In this document: piece after piece, positions 12,900 through 21,747 of the stretch
Layout: each line of letters opens with the position of its first letter
Position numbering within the stretch: position 1 is the stretch's first letter
Virus record (IMG/VR): IMGVR_UViG_3300005563_000030
Location: 1-64,000 of that record
DNA length: 64,000 bases
Direction: 5' to 3' (one strand)
Source: a virus
Translations under genes and position numbers: made by a program
The notes under the pieces: model-generated
What the model saw: the letters and a program-made list of their open reading frames with translations, nothing else
Told to the model about the DNA's origin: nothing
The model's database searches: none

Positions 12900-13840
12900 T
12901 TGAAGCAAAGATTATTGCGGACTCTCTGGGTCCATTTGGGGACAGGATTATTACTTATGTTCTTACCTTTCCCCGTATCGTACTCGCTGAGTTTAACACT
13001 CACCGAGCATTATCTCGCAATAGTGCAAGTTCTCGCGCTATACCATTTAAGAAGATGGTTAAGATGGTCAAAGAAGACCCATTCATCCCTATTAAATGGA
13101 TGAAGGAACACACAGGTATGCAAGGTAATGAATACTTTGATACTCCTGAAGAAGTAGGATGGTTTATTATGAATCACCTTTATTCAAGAGATCATGCTGT
13201 ACTACGAGCTGAAGCTGCTAATGAGAAAGGTTTAACTAAACAAATCTGTAATAGATACCTTGAGCCTTACATGTGGCATACCTGTATCTGTACAGGTACA
13301 GAATGGGAGAATTTCTTTGCATTAAGAGCTCATCCAGATGCAGAAATTCACATTCAAGAGCTTGCATACAAAATGCTTGAGGCAGCAAACAAGAGTGAAC
13401 CAGTATCTCTTAAAGAAGGAGAATGGCACATTCCATTTGGAGAGAATATAGACGAAGCAAGAATAGCAAAACTTATTGTTGCTAATAATCTCTTGAAAGA
13501 AAGCATTAATAGTGTAAAGCAAAAGGTAGCTACTGCACGATGTGCTAGAGTAAGCTATCTTAACTTTGAAGGAAAGGATGATTATACATCTGACATCTTC
13601 TTATATGAAAGGCTCTTAAAAGCAGGTCATATGAGTCCATTTGAACACTGTGCTCAAGCTATGCCAGAAAATGCTTATTATGGAGCATTATGTGATGTTA
13701 AATACTTAGGCGCAGATGACTACGGGAATGCTATTTACGACTATGGATGGAGCGGTAATCTTAAAGGCTTTACTCAATTACGTAAAACAATTGAAAACGA
13801 AAACAAGAAAGATGAACGATACAATAGATATTTATTATAA
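12896..13840 (+). CDS. thyX: Flavin-dependent thymidylate synthase
   Basis: A 314-aa ThyX protein making dTMP from dUMP with FAD, NADPH and methylene-tetrahydrofolate. The diagnostic ThyX motif appears as THRALSRNSASSR (35-47), with T instead of the first R of RHRxxSxNxxSxR, a variant common in phage and Bacteroidota-type proteins. Conserved downstream segments include the MSPFEHCAQA region near residue 245 that contributes to dUMP binding. It is somewhat longer than the roughly 220-250-aa bacterial enzymes. With NrdJ and the MazG-like proteins it supplies DNA precursors. It is coupled to the preceding gene by ATGA. Confidence 0.92.
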   Translation: MIEAKIIADSLGPFGDRIITYVLTFPRIVLAEFNTHRALSRNSASSRAIPFKKMVKMVKEDPFIPIKWMKEHTGMQGNEYFDTPEEVGWFIMNHLYSRDHAVLRAEAANEKGLTKQICNRYLEPYMWHTCICTGTEWENFFALRAHPDAEIHIQELAYKMLEAANKSEPVSLKEGEWHIPFGENIDEARIAKLIVANNLLKESINSVKQKVATARCARVSYLNFEGKDDYTSDIFLYERLLKAGHMSPFEHCAQAMPENAYYGALCDVKYLGADDYGNAIYDYGWSGNLKGFTQLRKTIENENKKDERYNRYLL

Positions 13841-13845
13841 AAAAC

Positions 13846-13876
13846 TTGTTGAATTGGGAAAACAATAGTACCTTTG
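13846..13876 (+). promoter_or_regulatory. Promoter for recA
   Basis: TTG (13846-13848) is followed after 20 nt by TACCTTTG (13869-13876), a full match to the -7 box and a short match to the -33 box of Bacteroidota promoters. It lies in the 54-nt gap before recA and predicts a leader of about 12 nt. No SOS-box palindrome was recognised beside it. Confidence 0.78.
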
Positions 13877-13894
13877 TGTACTAAATAATCATAA

Positions 13895-14929
13895 ATGGCA
13901 GAAAAAAAAGTAGCAGTTAATGGACTAGAGTTTATCGAAGAAATTCAAAAGGAAATTCAAAAGGATTTCGGAGAGGGAGCAATTATGAAACTTGGTGATA
14001 AGCAGGTTGGACCTATGGATGTTGTAAGTACAGGGTCACTCGGTCTGGACATCGCATTAGGTGTCTGGGGATTACCAAAAGGTCGTATTGTTGAAATTTA
14101 TGGTCCAGAATCATCTGGAAAGACTACTCTAGCTATTCACGTTATAGCAGAGGCTCAAAAGAAAGGTGATAAATGCTTAATAGTAGATGCTGAACACGCA
14201 TTCGATGGCGCTTATGCTCAGAAGCTCGGAGTTGACGTAGACAATTTATACATCTCGCAACCCGACTATGGTGAACAAGCATTAGAGATTGCTGACAGAG
14301 CTATTAGTTCAGGTAAGTTTGGAGTTGTAGTAATTGACTCAGTTGCCGCAATGGTTCCTAAAGGAGAACTTGACGGAGAGTATGGTGAAGCTAAGATGGG
14401 TTTACAAGCCCGTATGATGTCACAAGGGTTACGTAAGTTAACTGGAACAGTTAATAAGAATAATTGCTTATTAATCTTTATCAATCAGTTACGTGATAAG
14501 ATCGGCGTAATGTTCGGTAACCCCGAAACCACTACCGGTGGTAACGCCCTGAAATTCTATGCTTCTGTGCGTATTGATGTACGCAGAAGTGTTACTACAG
14601 AGAATTCCATAAAAGAAGGAGATGAGATGGTAGGTAACTTAGTGAAAATGAAAGTAATTAAGAATAAAGTTGCGCCACCATTTAAAATTGCTGAATTACC
14701 TGTACGTTTTAACGAAGGATTTGACAAGGTAACTGAAATCATCGAGCTTGCTCACAAAGCTGGCATTATTCGTAAATGGGGAAAACAAATAACTGTTTAT
14801 AATGAACTTGGTGATGAAAAATATGAGCTTGATGAGTTTAAGGTAATGCTATCAGATAATCCTAACTTCTATCAAGAACTAAAAGACAAGATGAAAAACT
14901 TTGTCATAGAGTTACGAGAAAAGAAATAA
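13895..14929 (+). CDS. recA: RecA recombinase
   Basis: A full-length 344-aa RecA: strand exchange on single-stranded DNA, recombination-dependent replication and repair. Walker A GPESSGKT is at 70-77, the second motif [12 protein letters not shown] follows, and the L1/L2 regions and [17 protein letters not shown] and [13 protein letters not shown] segments are canonical. It is cellular-type RecA rather than UvsX, and looks very like bacterial RecA, which suggests acquisition from a host. The C-terminal acidic tail of many bacterial RecAs is shortened (ends LREKK). It has its own promoter and a strong terminator, so it is expressed alone. It is the last rightward gene. Confidence 0.97.
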   Translation: MAEKKVAVNGLEFIEEIQKEIQKDFGEGAIMKLGDKQVGPMDVVSTGSLGLDIALGVWGLPKGRIVEIYGPESSGKTTLAIHVIAEAQKKGDKCLIVDAEHAFDGAYAQKLGVDVDNLYISQPDYGEQALEIADRAISSGKFGVVVIDSVAAMVPKGELDGEYGEAKMGLQARMMSQGLRKLTGTVNKNNCLLIFINQLRDKIGVMFGNPETTTGGNALKFYASVRIDVRRSVTTENSIKEGDEMVGNLVKMKVIKNKVAPPFKIAELPVRFNEGFDKVTEIIELAHKAGIIRKWGKQITVYNELGDEKYELDEFKVMLSDNPNFYQELKDKMKNFVIELREKK

Positions 14930-14945
14930 GTTGGTTGAAAATAGG

Positions 14946-14982
14946 AAAGTTCCGGGGGCGTCTAGCTCTCGGAACTTTTTTT
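14946..14982 (+). terminator. Terminator at the convergence of the two arms
   Basis: AAAGTTCCG (14946-14954) pairs with CGGAACTTT (14970-14978), a 9-bp stem with a 15-nt loop, followed by a T run to 14982 on the + strand. It ends the recA transcript. The same hairpin meets the leftward late transcript ending at 15007, though the T run on that side is weak. Confidence 0.88.
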
Positions 14983-15006
14983 AGTCCAATAGTCCACGTA
15001 TTAATA

Positions 15007-15462
15007 CTACGGTGCAACTGGTGCTGGTACAACCTGAATCGTAAAGAATGGAGATACAGGAGTATTAAGTGTGTCACACACTTCACCAACTTCATCATCT
15101 TCTATTAGGAAAGTATTATTACCAAATACATTAATAGTTCCACCATCATTAGCTTGATTAATGATATTCAAGCATATTTGAGATGCTTCCCTAGGAATGC
15201 AGAATGTCTGTGGATTTCCTGTAAGAGCTGTTTCTACTAAAACATTATCATACTGATCTTTGAAGATGATTTGCTGATTAGCAGGATCGGCAGCTTGATT
15301 ATCACCAATTTCTAACCAATAGAATGTAGTAGGACTGCAACATCCACACTCAGCTTCATCAACAATATCTCTTATTTTTGCAAAGTTCTCTTTACTAATA
15401 GGCGAATATTGCTTGAAGAATGAACCGAAATAGTCTTTAATTACTTGTTTATTTATTTTCAT
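15007..15462 (-). CDS. Hypothetical protein, last gene of the leftward arm (151 aa)
   Basis: Unrecognised. It starts MKINKQVIKDYFGSFFKQY and has a cysteine pair (CGCC) near residue 40. A beta-rich centre and the tail PFFTIQVVPAPVAP suggest a virion or fibre accessory. It ends in TAG, one of the few TAG stops here, confirming that TAG is a normal stop. It lies 13 nt after a fibre gene and is probably co-transcribed with it. Confidence 0.75.
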   Translation of the reverse strand: MKINKQVIKDYFGSFFKQYSPISKENFAKIRDIVDEAECGCCSPTTFYWLEIGDNQAADPANQQIIFKDQYDNVLVETALTGNPQTFCIPREASQICLNIINQANDGGTINVFGNNTFLIEDDEVGEVCDTLNTPVSPFFTIQVVPAPVAP

Positions 15463-15475
15463 TTTTTATATATTA

Positions 15476-16951
15476 TTAGTTTGTGATTGTCCAGTCAGCG
15501 CTAGAAGCTGTACCTGTAGCGATATAGAGTTTTTTATTAGTTGTGTCTATGAACATATCTCCCACTTTAGCGGGTGTTGTAGCTGGTGCAGCAGTACCTG
15601 TAGTAACAATAGGCATTACTGTTTCTATTATAACTCCAGTACTATCAACAGATAAACTATAAGCATAAGTGCCTGTTTTAGTACCTGTGCCATATTTATT
15701 AAATTTTATATTACCAGTACCACCGATAGTTAATTTAGCATCTACTACACCAGCACCGAGAGAACCACCACTCATTGTATGGAAGGCTATCCCTGTAGAG
15801 AATGAAGCTCCCAAAGCAGTTTCACAAAAAGTTTCAAATTTTGCAGTAGTATTTAAACCATTTATTTGTGAGAAACCTATCCACATACCACCACCTACAG
15901 TAGTATTCTGATAAGCAGAGAAGCGAGCAACTTCAATTGAAGCTCCTGCTGTGTTTAACTGCCATACAGAGTCTATTGCTCTACCTGCTTGTTGAATACT
16001 ACCAAAAGCTACACCAAGAGAGGTTGCTGTCAGGAATTCTACTTGTACACCTCTAGCAGCAGATCCACCACCAGTATGTGTAGCATAGTACCCGTAGTTC
16101 CCAGAGTTACCAGTACAGTTAGCAAAGAATGGAGTACCATTACCAGTCACGGCAATTCCACCACCACCAGAACTGTTAGTAACTTGAAGAGCAGGCTGAT
16201 TAGAGCTAGTTCTTGTACCAGTAATAGTAAGGAACTGATTACCAGCAGCAATTGTAGGAGAACTAACTAATGTACCACCTAATCCTACTGTACCAGAGCT
16301 ATTTGTAAGACCATTATTAAATGTATACTGCTGGTCTAACTGAAATCTTGTAGAACCAATGGTTCCATAAAAGTGAGTACCATTAAATTCTATAGCACCT
16401 GCTTCTGGTAAGGTTAGTAATGTTCCAGAAGTAAGCTTTATAGGAGCCGTATTTACAGCACCTGAGCTAGCCTCAATATGAATCTTAGCAGAAGGGAATG
16501 ATGGAGCAACTCCGACAAATACGCCGGGAGAGTTTAAATTAAGATATACTGCTGAGTTTAGATTTATAGCTTTATCAGACTCTATGATAGCAGTGTTAGG
16601 TGTGGTATTAGTGCTACCTGTTAACTTTACTCTAAAGTAATTAGACAAGTTATTAGCTAATGCTAGTGTTGCCTGTTGAGCACTGTTGGTGTTTGTTACC
16701 GCCACGGTTTTAGCAGTATTGTTCCAAGTAAAGCCTGCATCGCCACCAAATGCACCCGCATTGTTAAATTGCACATTTGTAGTACTTCCACCGGGAGTGG
16801 CTATAGCTCCAGCAGCGGCATATATTCCATCAGCATAACATTCTATTATATTATCAGTATCTGCTGATATTTCAGGACAATTAGGACAGCATTCTGGATC
16901 TTTTTTCTTATTCCATATGCCCCCTAAAAATAGTTGATCTCTACGACTCAT
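15476..16951 (-). CDS. Tail fibre protein (491 aa)
   Basis: Ser/Thr/Asn/Gly-rich beta protein typical of fibres. A Cys-rich N-terminal piece (DPECCPNCPE) is followed by a long repetitive shaft. At about residues 154-197 lies a module of the form AKIHIEAS...APIKLTSGTLL...GAIEFNGT that recurs in the two other fibre genes of this arm. The C-terminus PAKVGDMFIDTTNKKLYIAT resembles fibre-tip domains. It is probably a receptor-binding or side fibre on the virion. The subtilisin-like gene lies just upstream. No tail-chaperone peptidase (S74-type) was recognised. Confidence 0.8.
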   Translation of the reverse strand: MSRRDQLFLGGIWNKKKDPECCPNCPEISADTDNIIECYADGIYAAAGAIATPGGSTTNVQFNNAGAFGGDAGFTWNNTAKTVAVTNTNSAQQATLALANNLSNYFRVKLTGSTNTTPNTAIIESDKAINLNSAVYLNLNSPGVFVGVAPSFPSAKIHIEASSGAVNTAPIKLTSGTLLTLPEAGAIEFNGTHFYGTIGSTRFQLDQQYTFNNGLTNSSGTVGLGGTLVSSPTIAAGNQFLTITGTRTSSNQPALQVTNSSGGGGIAVTGNGTPFFANCTGNSGNYGYYATHTGGGSAARGVQVEFLTATSLGVAFGSIQQAGRAIDSVWQLNTAGASIEVARFSAYQNTTVGGGMWIGFSQINGLNTTAKFETFCETALGASFSTGIAFHTMSGGSLGAGVVDAKLTIGGTGNIKFNKYGTGTKTGTYAYSLSVDSTGVIIETVMPIVTTGTAAPATTPAKVGDMFIDTTNKKLYIATGTASSADWTITN

Positions 16952-16969
16952 TATTATTATTTTTTATTA

Positions 16970-17989
16970 TTAAAAGTTTACTAAACCTACACCATAGTAT
17001 TTTGTTTCTTGTCTTCTTTGTGCTCTTCTTAGAACATAGTCCAATACTTTGTAATTATCTTCTAATCCTAGCATTTCCTTGTATAGTGCAAATGTTCCTG
17101 CAAAGAAGGGAGCTGAGAACGATGTTCCCCAGCTAGCTGATCTTACTCCAGTCTTAGTATAACACTGACAAGATACTCCATCACAAGCTATTGTTATTCC
17201 ATGAGAATTAGGTATTCCCGGAGGAGCCATAATACTTTTAAATCCTGGGAAGAAGTCATATGATATGGCATTCACTGCAACTACTCCCGGCAGACAAGCA
17301 GGACTCACGGTATACGTTTCTACATTTGAATTTCCTGAGGCTGCTGAAACTACTGTACCATTTGCAATAACAGCAGCTATAGAATTTCTTATATTAATTG
17401 TATCAAACTGCCATGAAAGATTAATTATATCAATCTGATTACTAATTACATAATCTAAAGCTGTTAATACTGCTGATTCCCAAGCTGCACCACCATCATC
17501 TATCACTTTTAACATATGAAGTTCACAATTTGCAGCTAAGGCTATTATAGGATGCTTTATAATAGAACAAACTTGGGTTCCATGACCATATACGTCTGTG
17601 ACATTTGTATTACTATCTACGAAGTTATAACCAAAATCCCAAGGAACTACTGATTGATTACATCCAGAATCTAGTACAGCAACTTTACATCCTTTACCTG
17701 TAAATCCTCTTTTTTGTGTCTTATACCAAGAACTTCTAAGCTTTTCATACCCACTATTCTCAGCACCTAAAGACACATCTACTCTATTTACTTCTTCTTC
17801 AGGAAATATAGAACGTTCATTTAATAGAGCTACTTGAGTGTCATCTAACATCATACTAACATAGGGTAGATGTCTAAATACAAGAGTTTCATTTGTAATC
17901 ACCTTAGAAGAAGCTAGTTCTGTTTGAGCGTCGAGAGCCTCTATACTTAAAATGTCTAATGCTGTCTTATTTACTATATACCTCTTCAT
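16970..17989 (-). CDS. Subtilisin-like serine protease (S8 family)
   Basis: A 339-aa protein with an intact S8 catalytic triad. Asp107 lies in KVAVLDSGCNQ, His136 in YGHGTQVCSI and Ser290 in WGTSFSAPFFAG, with the oxyanion Asn220 in SAASGNSN. Residues 1-90 look like a prodomain or inhibitor-type N-terminus without a classic signal peptide. It lies between two fibre genes (TAATG overlap with the upstream one), so it is likely made late. It could mature fibre or virion proteins, help cut host surface proteins, or assist lysis. Phage-encoded subtilases are uncommon. The activity is confidently predicted; the target is unknown. Confidence 0.92.
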   Translation of the reverse strand: MKRYIVNKTALDILSIEALDAQTELASSKVITNETLVFRHLPYVSMMLDDTQVALLNERSIFPEEEVNRVDVSLGAENSGYEKLRSSWYKTQKRGFTGKGCKVAVLDSGCNQSVVPWDFGYNFVDSNTNVTDVYGHGTQVCSIIKHPIIALAANCELHMLKVIDDGGAAWESAVLTALDYVISNQIDIINLSWQFDTINIRNSIAAVIANGTVVSAASGNSNVETYTVSPACLPGVVAVNAISYDFFPGFKSIMAPPGIPNSHGITIACDGVSCQCYTKTGVRSASWGTSFSAPFFAGTFALYKEMLGLEDNYKVLDYVLRRAQRRQETKYYGVGLVNF

Positions 17990-19368
17990 TAATGTACTAT
18001 TTTAAGAGCATCACCTGTTCTGTATAAATATCCAGCGGTAAGACCAGCCGCAATAGCTGCTGCATTATCTGTATATTCTACTATTCCCGTAAGTTTTATA
18101 CCTGTACCATTCACATTCAAAGATGTTAACAGGGCTGGTGTTACAACATCTGTATATTCCATCGAAAATCCAGTGATAGAATTTACTACTAAATTAGATG
18201 AGTGAGCAGCATCAAAGCTTAAAAGATCCACGCCATCATTGAAATCATAAGTTCCACCTACTGTAGAATTACCTTCTACTATTCTAAATAATCCTGTGTT
18301 ATTCCAAGTAACAGTATTATTTTGGACGTCTATTACTCTAGGACCACCAATAGCACCATTACCTGTGTAGATTGTTGTGTCTGTTGTTCCTAGTGGAAAT
18401 ATCTTTCTGGTAATACCACTTGTAAAGTAGAGATTAACTCCATCATATTCAATTACACCATCAACAGGAGCTGCAAGCAATCCTCCTGATGAGAATTTAA
18501 GAGGTGCTAATGTTGTTGTACCAGCTTTTATATGTAGTGCTGCCGCCGGAGATGTTACTCCAATACCAACACCTAACACATTAGTATTATTTATATTATT
18601 TGCTGTACTACTTACCCAATAGTTAGCAGCAGTAGTTTGCCAAGTACCAACACCAAAAGCATCTGAGGTTAACACTTTTCCTGCACCTAAACTCCCAGAG
18701 TTTAATTTAAAACTACCTAAAACATTAATGTTTCCACTAATAGATAGCGCAGGACTACTAATAGTCATTCTATTAAACGCATCCTCAATATATATTGAAT
18801 TACCGGGATAAAGCTCAGAACCAATAAATATGTTTCTAGCCTCAATCTTTATCTTATATCCAAAATCTGTACCATCTAGGTCACCTAGAGAATATTCGGT
18901 GGCTCTATCTAGCTTAAGTATCGTTCCGCTAGAGCTATTTAATATAGAAAATACACTACTTCCTATACTCATTTGTCTATCTGCTAGAAGGAATCCACCT
19001 TGTGATAGTACCTCATCTATATTAGGTGTAGTAGGTGTAGGGATTGTAGGAAACGTAGCTAGTGTACCATTACCTCTTAAATACTGATTGGTATTACCTG
19101 TCATGGTTATAGCTATGGTACCAGCGCTAGTTATAGGTGATCCAGTAACAGCGAAAGCTGAAGGCATTGTTATACCAATACTTGTCACACTTCCTGTACC
19201 ACCACCGCCACCCCCACCACCGACAGTTTTTAAATCCCATCCACAACAATCACCAGATAATCTTGTAATTGATACAGTGTTATCAGAACTAGTAAGATTT
19301 ATATCATTACAGTCTACTTTGTACCAAATAGGACTCCATGCCCTAACATTAGGTTTGCAATTACTCAT
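17989..19368 (-). CDS. Tail fibre protein with poly-glycine hinge (459 aa)
   Basis: N-terminal Cys-containing docking region (residues 1-48, including GDCCGWDL), then a run of eight Gly, then a beta-repeat shaft beginning TGSVTSIGITMPSAF, a motif frequent in Bacteroidota phage fibres. Residues about 274-324 carry the AALHIKAG...APLKFSSGG...GVIEYDGVNLYFTS module shared with the other two fibres. The Gly run probably acts as a flexible hinge between docking domain and shaft. It follows the lysozyme gene and precedes the protease by a TAATG overlap. Confidence 0.82.
   Translation of the reverse strand: MSNCKPNVRAWSPIWYKVDCNDINLTSSDNTVSITRLSGDCCGWDLKTVGGGGGGGGTGSVTSIGITMPSAFAVTGSPITSAGTIAITMTGNTNQYLRGNGTLATFPTIPTPTTPNIDEVLSQGGFLLADRQMSIGSSVFSILNSSSGTILKLDRATEYSLGDLDGTDFGYKIKIEARNIFIGSELYPGNSIYIEDAFNRMTISSPALSISGNINVLGSFKLNSGSLGAGKVLTSDAFGVGTWQTTAANYWVSSTANNINNTNVLGVGIGVTSPAAALHIKAGTTTLAPLKFSSGGLLAAPVDGVIEYDGVNLYFTSGITRKIFPLGTTDTTIYTGNGAIGGPRVIDVQNNTVTWNNTGLFRIVEGNSTVGGTYDFNDGVDLLSFDAAHSSNLVVNSITGFSMEYTDVVTPALLTSLNVNGTGIKLTGIVEYTDNAAAIAAGLTAGYLYRTGDALKIVH
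19199..19222 (-). repeat. G-rich tract encoding a poly-Gly hinge
   Basis: The minus strand reads repeated GGTGG/GGGGG/GGCGG triplets, encoding eight consecutive Gly residues. It is a sharp GC-rich island in an A/T-rich genome, and could form a G-quadruplex in the transcript. Similar to the tract at 24161-24180. Confidence 0.7.
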
Positions 19369-19369
19369 G

Positions 19370-19819
19370 TTAACTAAAGTATAATTGTGCTTCTCTTATT
19401 CTTCTATCAAGAAGAATTGGCTTTCCACCAGCATTTCTCCACATTTTGAAGGCATCTGTTATACTAGGATCATTAGGATTTGTGTTCACGCGTTTTAATA
19501 ATGTGCTCGTTTTGAAAGCTGTTACACCGATATTAAAACAAATTGAAACTAGCGCATTAAATTGGTTCTGATTTATATCATCTCTTGTAACCGACCAAAC
19601 GGTAGCTTCGTAATTTCTAAGTACATTCTTAAATAAAGATATTGCTCTTTCTTGACTAATCGGAGAATCAGTTATTTTTACTCTTGTACCATTTTCATAA
19701 TAAGTACATCCTACTCCAATTGTCGCAACACCTACAGAATCAAGGTAGGGATGTAATATCATCCCTTCCTCTTTAACGATAAAATTAATTCCTTTTGTAT
19801 CTACTGATGTTATTTCCAT
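19370..19819 (-). CDS. Endolysin, T4-type lysozyme (GH24)
   Basis: A 149-aa muramidase that cuts the glycan strands of peptidoglycan at lysis. The catalytic triad is visible: Glu18 in VKEEGMILHPY, Asp27 in YLDSVGV and Thr33 in ATIGVGCTYY, with the spacing of phage lysozymes. The later segment FNALVSICFNIG matches the second conserved helix. There is no signal peptide or SAR segment, so it needs a holin to reach the wall. It is coupled by TAATG to a 59-aa gene and lies at the distal end of the lysis cassette. Confidence 0.95.
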   Translation of the reverse strand: MEITSVDTKGINFIVKEEGMILHPYLDSVGVATIGVGCTYYENGTRVKITDSPISQERAISLFKNVLRNYEATVWSVTRDDINQNQFNALVSICFNIGVTAFKTSTLLKRVNTNPNDPSITDAFKMWRNAGGKPILLDRRIREAQLYFS

Positions 19820-19998
19820 TAGTTGACATTTTCTGTAACAGGTTCAGCTACTGCTGAAGTTGTTGCATTTTTTGGTTGATTAGCTTCGTTTACTTTTCCT
19901 TGAAAGAAAAGGAATAGGGGATAGCTAAACTCAAAAGGGGTTCTTTTAATAAGATCGTTTAATTTGTTAATGTCCTGTTCTGTAAATTCAATGTTCAT
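19819..19998 (-). CDS. Small protein between lysozyme and cassette (59 aa)
   Basis: Reads on the minus strand from ATG at 19998 to TAA at 19819-19821. It starts MNIEFTEQDINKLNDLIKRT, then PFEFSYPLFLFFQGKVNEAN, and has an Ala/Thr/Val-rich tail. It starts by ATGA overlap with the upstream gene and ends by TAATG with the lysozyme, which strongly supports a coding role. The middle is moderately hydrophobic but too short for a clear membrane span. It could modulate lysis. Confidence 0.68.
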   Translation of the reverse strand: MNIEFTEQDINKLNDLIKRTPFEFSYPLFLFFQGKVNEANQPKNATTSAVAEPVTENVN

Positions 19999-20288
19999 TG
20001 GTTTATATATTTGTTTAATAATGACAACGTTCTTTCCAGTGATTTTTTATAATAGAAAAGGTCAATGGTTCTTATCATGTAATACACTGTTTTTGTAAAC
20101 TGGTTATCTTGTAGTGTATACAGATTTAAAATAGGCTCTTCAAAATTACAGTTCTTGTAAGTAAGAGCATATTCTATGTATGCTTTAGCTTTGCGAAGAT
20201 AATTGAGCCCTTGTGCTGTTCTTGGCGGATTAGACTTCAAATAATTCTCCACATAAAATTCCAGTCGAGATTTATTTATCTGTCTCAT
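19995..20288 (-). CDS. Hypothetical protein (97 aa)
   Basis: Unrecognised, basic, mostly helical and Tyr-rich (starts MRQINKSRLEFYVENYLKSN; ends SLLNKYINQ). It lies inside the lysis cassette and overlaps both neighbours by 4 nt. No membrane segment is apparent. Confidence 0.7.
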   Translation of the reverse strand: MRQINKSRLEFYVENYLKSNPPRTAQGLNYLRKAKAYIEYALTYKNCNFEEPILNLYTLQDNQFTKTVYYMIRTIDLFYYKKSLERTLSLLNKYINQ

Positions 20289-21091
20289 TTGAATATTGCT
20301 CCAAGATTAAAGTTAAGTCCTGCGCTGACACCTATTCTATTAAGATTGACATCAGCTTTTTTTGTATTAAAATCGTATGTAAAAGGAACAAGTCCAATAT
20401 TAGCTCCAATTGTAACAAGAGGAATTTTTACTTTAGCTTCTTTTTGAAACATATTTTCTTGTATAATTGCTCCTTCTAAATGTCCTACTTCCATTCCGGG
20501 ATAATTAGGACGAACAAAGATTTCATATTGTTTCTTCTCATTCTGTTTAATACCCACTATCGCAGTAAAACCTATTTTATCTTCTGTGAGAATACTATAT
20601 GCTTTACCTTCTTTCTCCTTGTACACTGCTTCAAAAGCTAATGCTCTATAGTTTCCGGGAGAATAAATAGTGTCAATATGTGATCTTATACTAATTACAC
20701 TATCTACTACTTGGATTGTAGCAGGCAACATAATAGTATCATGCTTGACTCTAAAACCAATGTCGCTAATAAAACCAACTTTTCCCTTCGTAATTTCGAC
20801 ATTTCTCGCGAGAGAATCGTTGAGGGCTTTGAGTTCTTTTGTGCTTTTTGCGATATATAGTTTCTTATCATACTCTAGTTTACCGTTCTTAGCTTTAGTT
20901 ATTCTAATCGTATCTTGAGCTGCGTTGAGATTAGCTTCCATTCTATCAGCCTTCTCTTCAGCTTCTTTATACCTACTATAGTTCCATTTATTAACAAAGA
21001 ACAGTAGTAGAATAATTGAAATTCCAGCTATAATTATCTTACTCTTTGTATCAGAAATAAGACCTACAAGAAAATTCTTAATACTCCCCAT
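20285..21091 (-). CDS. Membrane-anchored coiled-coil protein, spanin-like (268 aa)
   Basis: Residues about 18-34 form an N-terminal membrane anchor (KIIIAGISIILLLFFVNKW). A long charged coiled coil follows (about 40-105, KEAEEKADRMEANLNAAQDT), then a periplasm-type beta domain. The C-terminus alternates hydrophobic residues (VGANIG.., ending GVSAGLNFNLGAIFK) and could insert into or touch the outer membrane. Inner-membrane anchor, coiled coil and an outer-membrane-like end in a lysis cassette fit a unimolecular spanin-type function for joining inner and outer membranes. No spanin family match is claimed. It overlaps the next upstream gene by 28 nt. Confidence 0.65.
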   Translation of the reverse strand: MGSIKNFLVGLISDTKSKIIIAGISIILLLFFVNKWNYSRYKEAEEKADRMEANLNAAQDTIRITKAKNGKLEYDKKLYIAKSTKELKALNDSLARNVEITKGKVGFISDIGFRVKHDTIMLPATIQVVDSVISIRSHIDTIYSPGNYRALAFEAVYKEKEGKAYSILTEDKIGFTAIVGIKQNEKKQYEIFVRPNYPGMEVGHLEGAIIQENMFQKEAKVKIPLVTIGANIGLVPFTYDFNTKKADVNLNRIGVSAGLNFNLGAIFK

Positions 21092-21474
21092 AGTAACAAG
21101 ATTAATAGGAATACTGCACTTTTAATAACAGCTCCATTTGTTCCAAATATCTTTCTGAAGAATCTATCAACCATGGATGTATTTCCAATGTACGTAGTAA
21201 CTAATGAACTATATTTATTGAATGCTAGGTCATAGAAACCAAGTCTTAAGAGAAGAGCCTGAACTGGCACCGTTATCCATAGTCCTGTAGCCCATGCGAG
21301 TACAGCTACGAATATTGTATGAATCGCTACACCATCACGATGCCACCTATCAAGACGTGATTTTGTCACACCTTCATAAGGGTCTTTTGTTCCTCTCAGC
21401 AGGTAGGAACTTGCATCCTTTCCTGCCAAGAAGAGTATAAAGATAAGCGATATGACTAATGATAAAGCGTACAT
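21064..21474 (-). CDS. Multi-span membrane protein (136 aa)
   Basis: Hydrophobic segments at the N-terminus (ALSLVISLIFILFLAG), middle (TIFVAVLAWATGLWITVPVQ) and C-terminus (AVFLLILLLWGVLRIFL) give about three spans. The loop carries RLDRWHRDG. Unrecognised family. In the lysis cassette it could be a holin, antiholin or envelope protein. It starts by TAATG overlap with the gene upstream. Confidence 0.7.
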   Translation of the reverse strand: MYALSLVISLIFILFLAGKDASSYLLRGTKDPYEGVTKSRLDRWHRDGVAIHTIFVAVLAWATGLWITVPVQALLLRLGFYDLAFNKYSSLVTTYIGNTSMVDRFFRKIFGTNGAVIKSAVFLLILLLWGVLRIFL

Positions 21475-21698
21475 TAGCTTTGATCGGTTGTGTTAGACTC
21501 TTTTTGCTGAGATTTCCAGTAGATTCCACCGATAAATCCAACAACTCCTACACCAGCAAGTACATTCCAGCCTATTTGCCAAAATTTAGAATCAGCATAG
21601 TCAGACCAGCCAATCCCGCCAATTGTCAATACTAAGCAAGCCACTAAGCCAGCTACGAATGCAATATCTTTTACTTTTCTACTAATTTTAATACTCAT
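21474..21698 (-). CDS. Two-span membrane protein, holin candidate (74 aa)
   Basis: MSIKISRKVKDIAFVAGLVA begins a first span (about 13-30), and WQIGWNVLAGVGVVGFIGGI forms the second; the tail is short, charged and Gln-rich. Size, two spans and a basic N-terminus fit class II holins. The ATG at 21698 is preferred over an in-frame one at 21728, because the promoter -7 box (21716-21723) lies between them. Confidence 0.7.
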   Translation of the reverse strand: MSIKISRKVKDIAFVAGLVACLVLTIGGIGWSDYADSKFWQIGWNVLAGVGVVGFIGGIYWKSQQKESNTTDQS

Positions 21699-21715
21699 AT
21701 TTTTTGATTTAGTAA

Positions 21716-21747
21716 CAAAGATAATCATTTTGATTCAATTATCCAAA
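21716..21747 (-). promoter_or_regulatory. Bacteroidota-type promoter inside the lysis cassette
   Basis: On the minus strand TTTG (21747-21744), 20 nt, then TATCTTTG (21723-21716): a full consensus match. Expected start about 21709, 11 nt before the ATG at 21698. This gives the distal lysis genes (membrane protein, spanin-like protein, lysozyme) their own transcription. Confidence 0.85.

Noticed and set aside
13275-13300. Small hairpin ACCTGTATCTGTACAGGT in thyX
   Set aside because: Within a conserved coding region, short stem, no T run and no regulatory context.
21698-21728. ATG at 21728 as start of the holin candidate
   Set aside because: The promoter -7 box (21716-21723) lies downstream of it, so transcripts from that promoter would not include this ATG.
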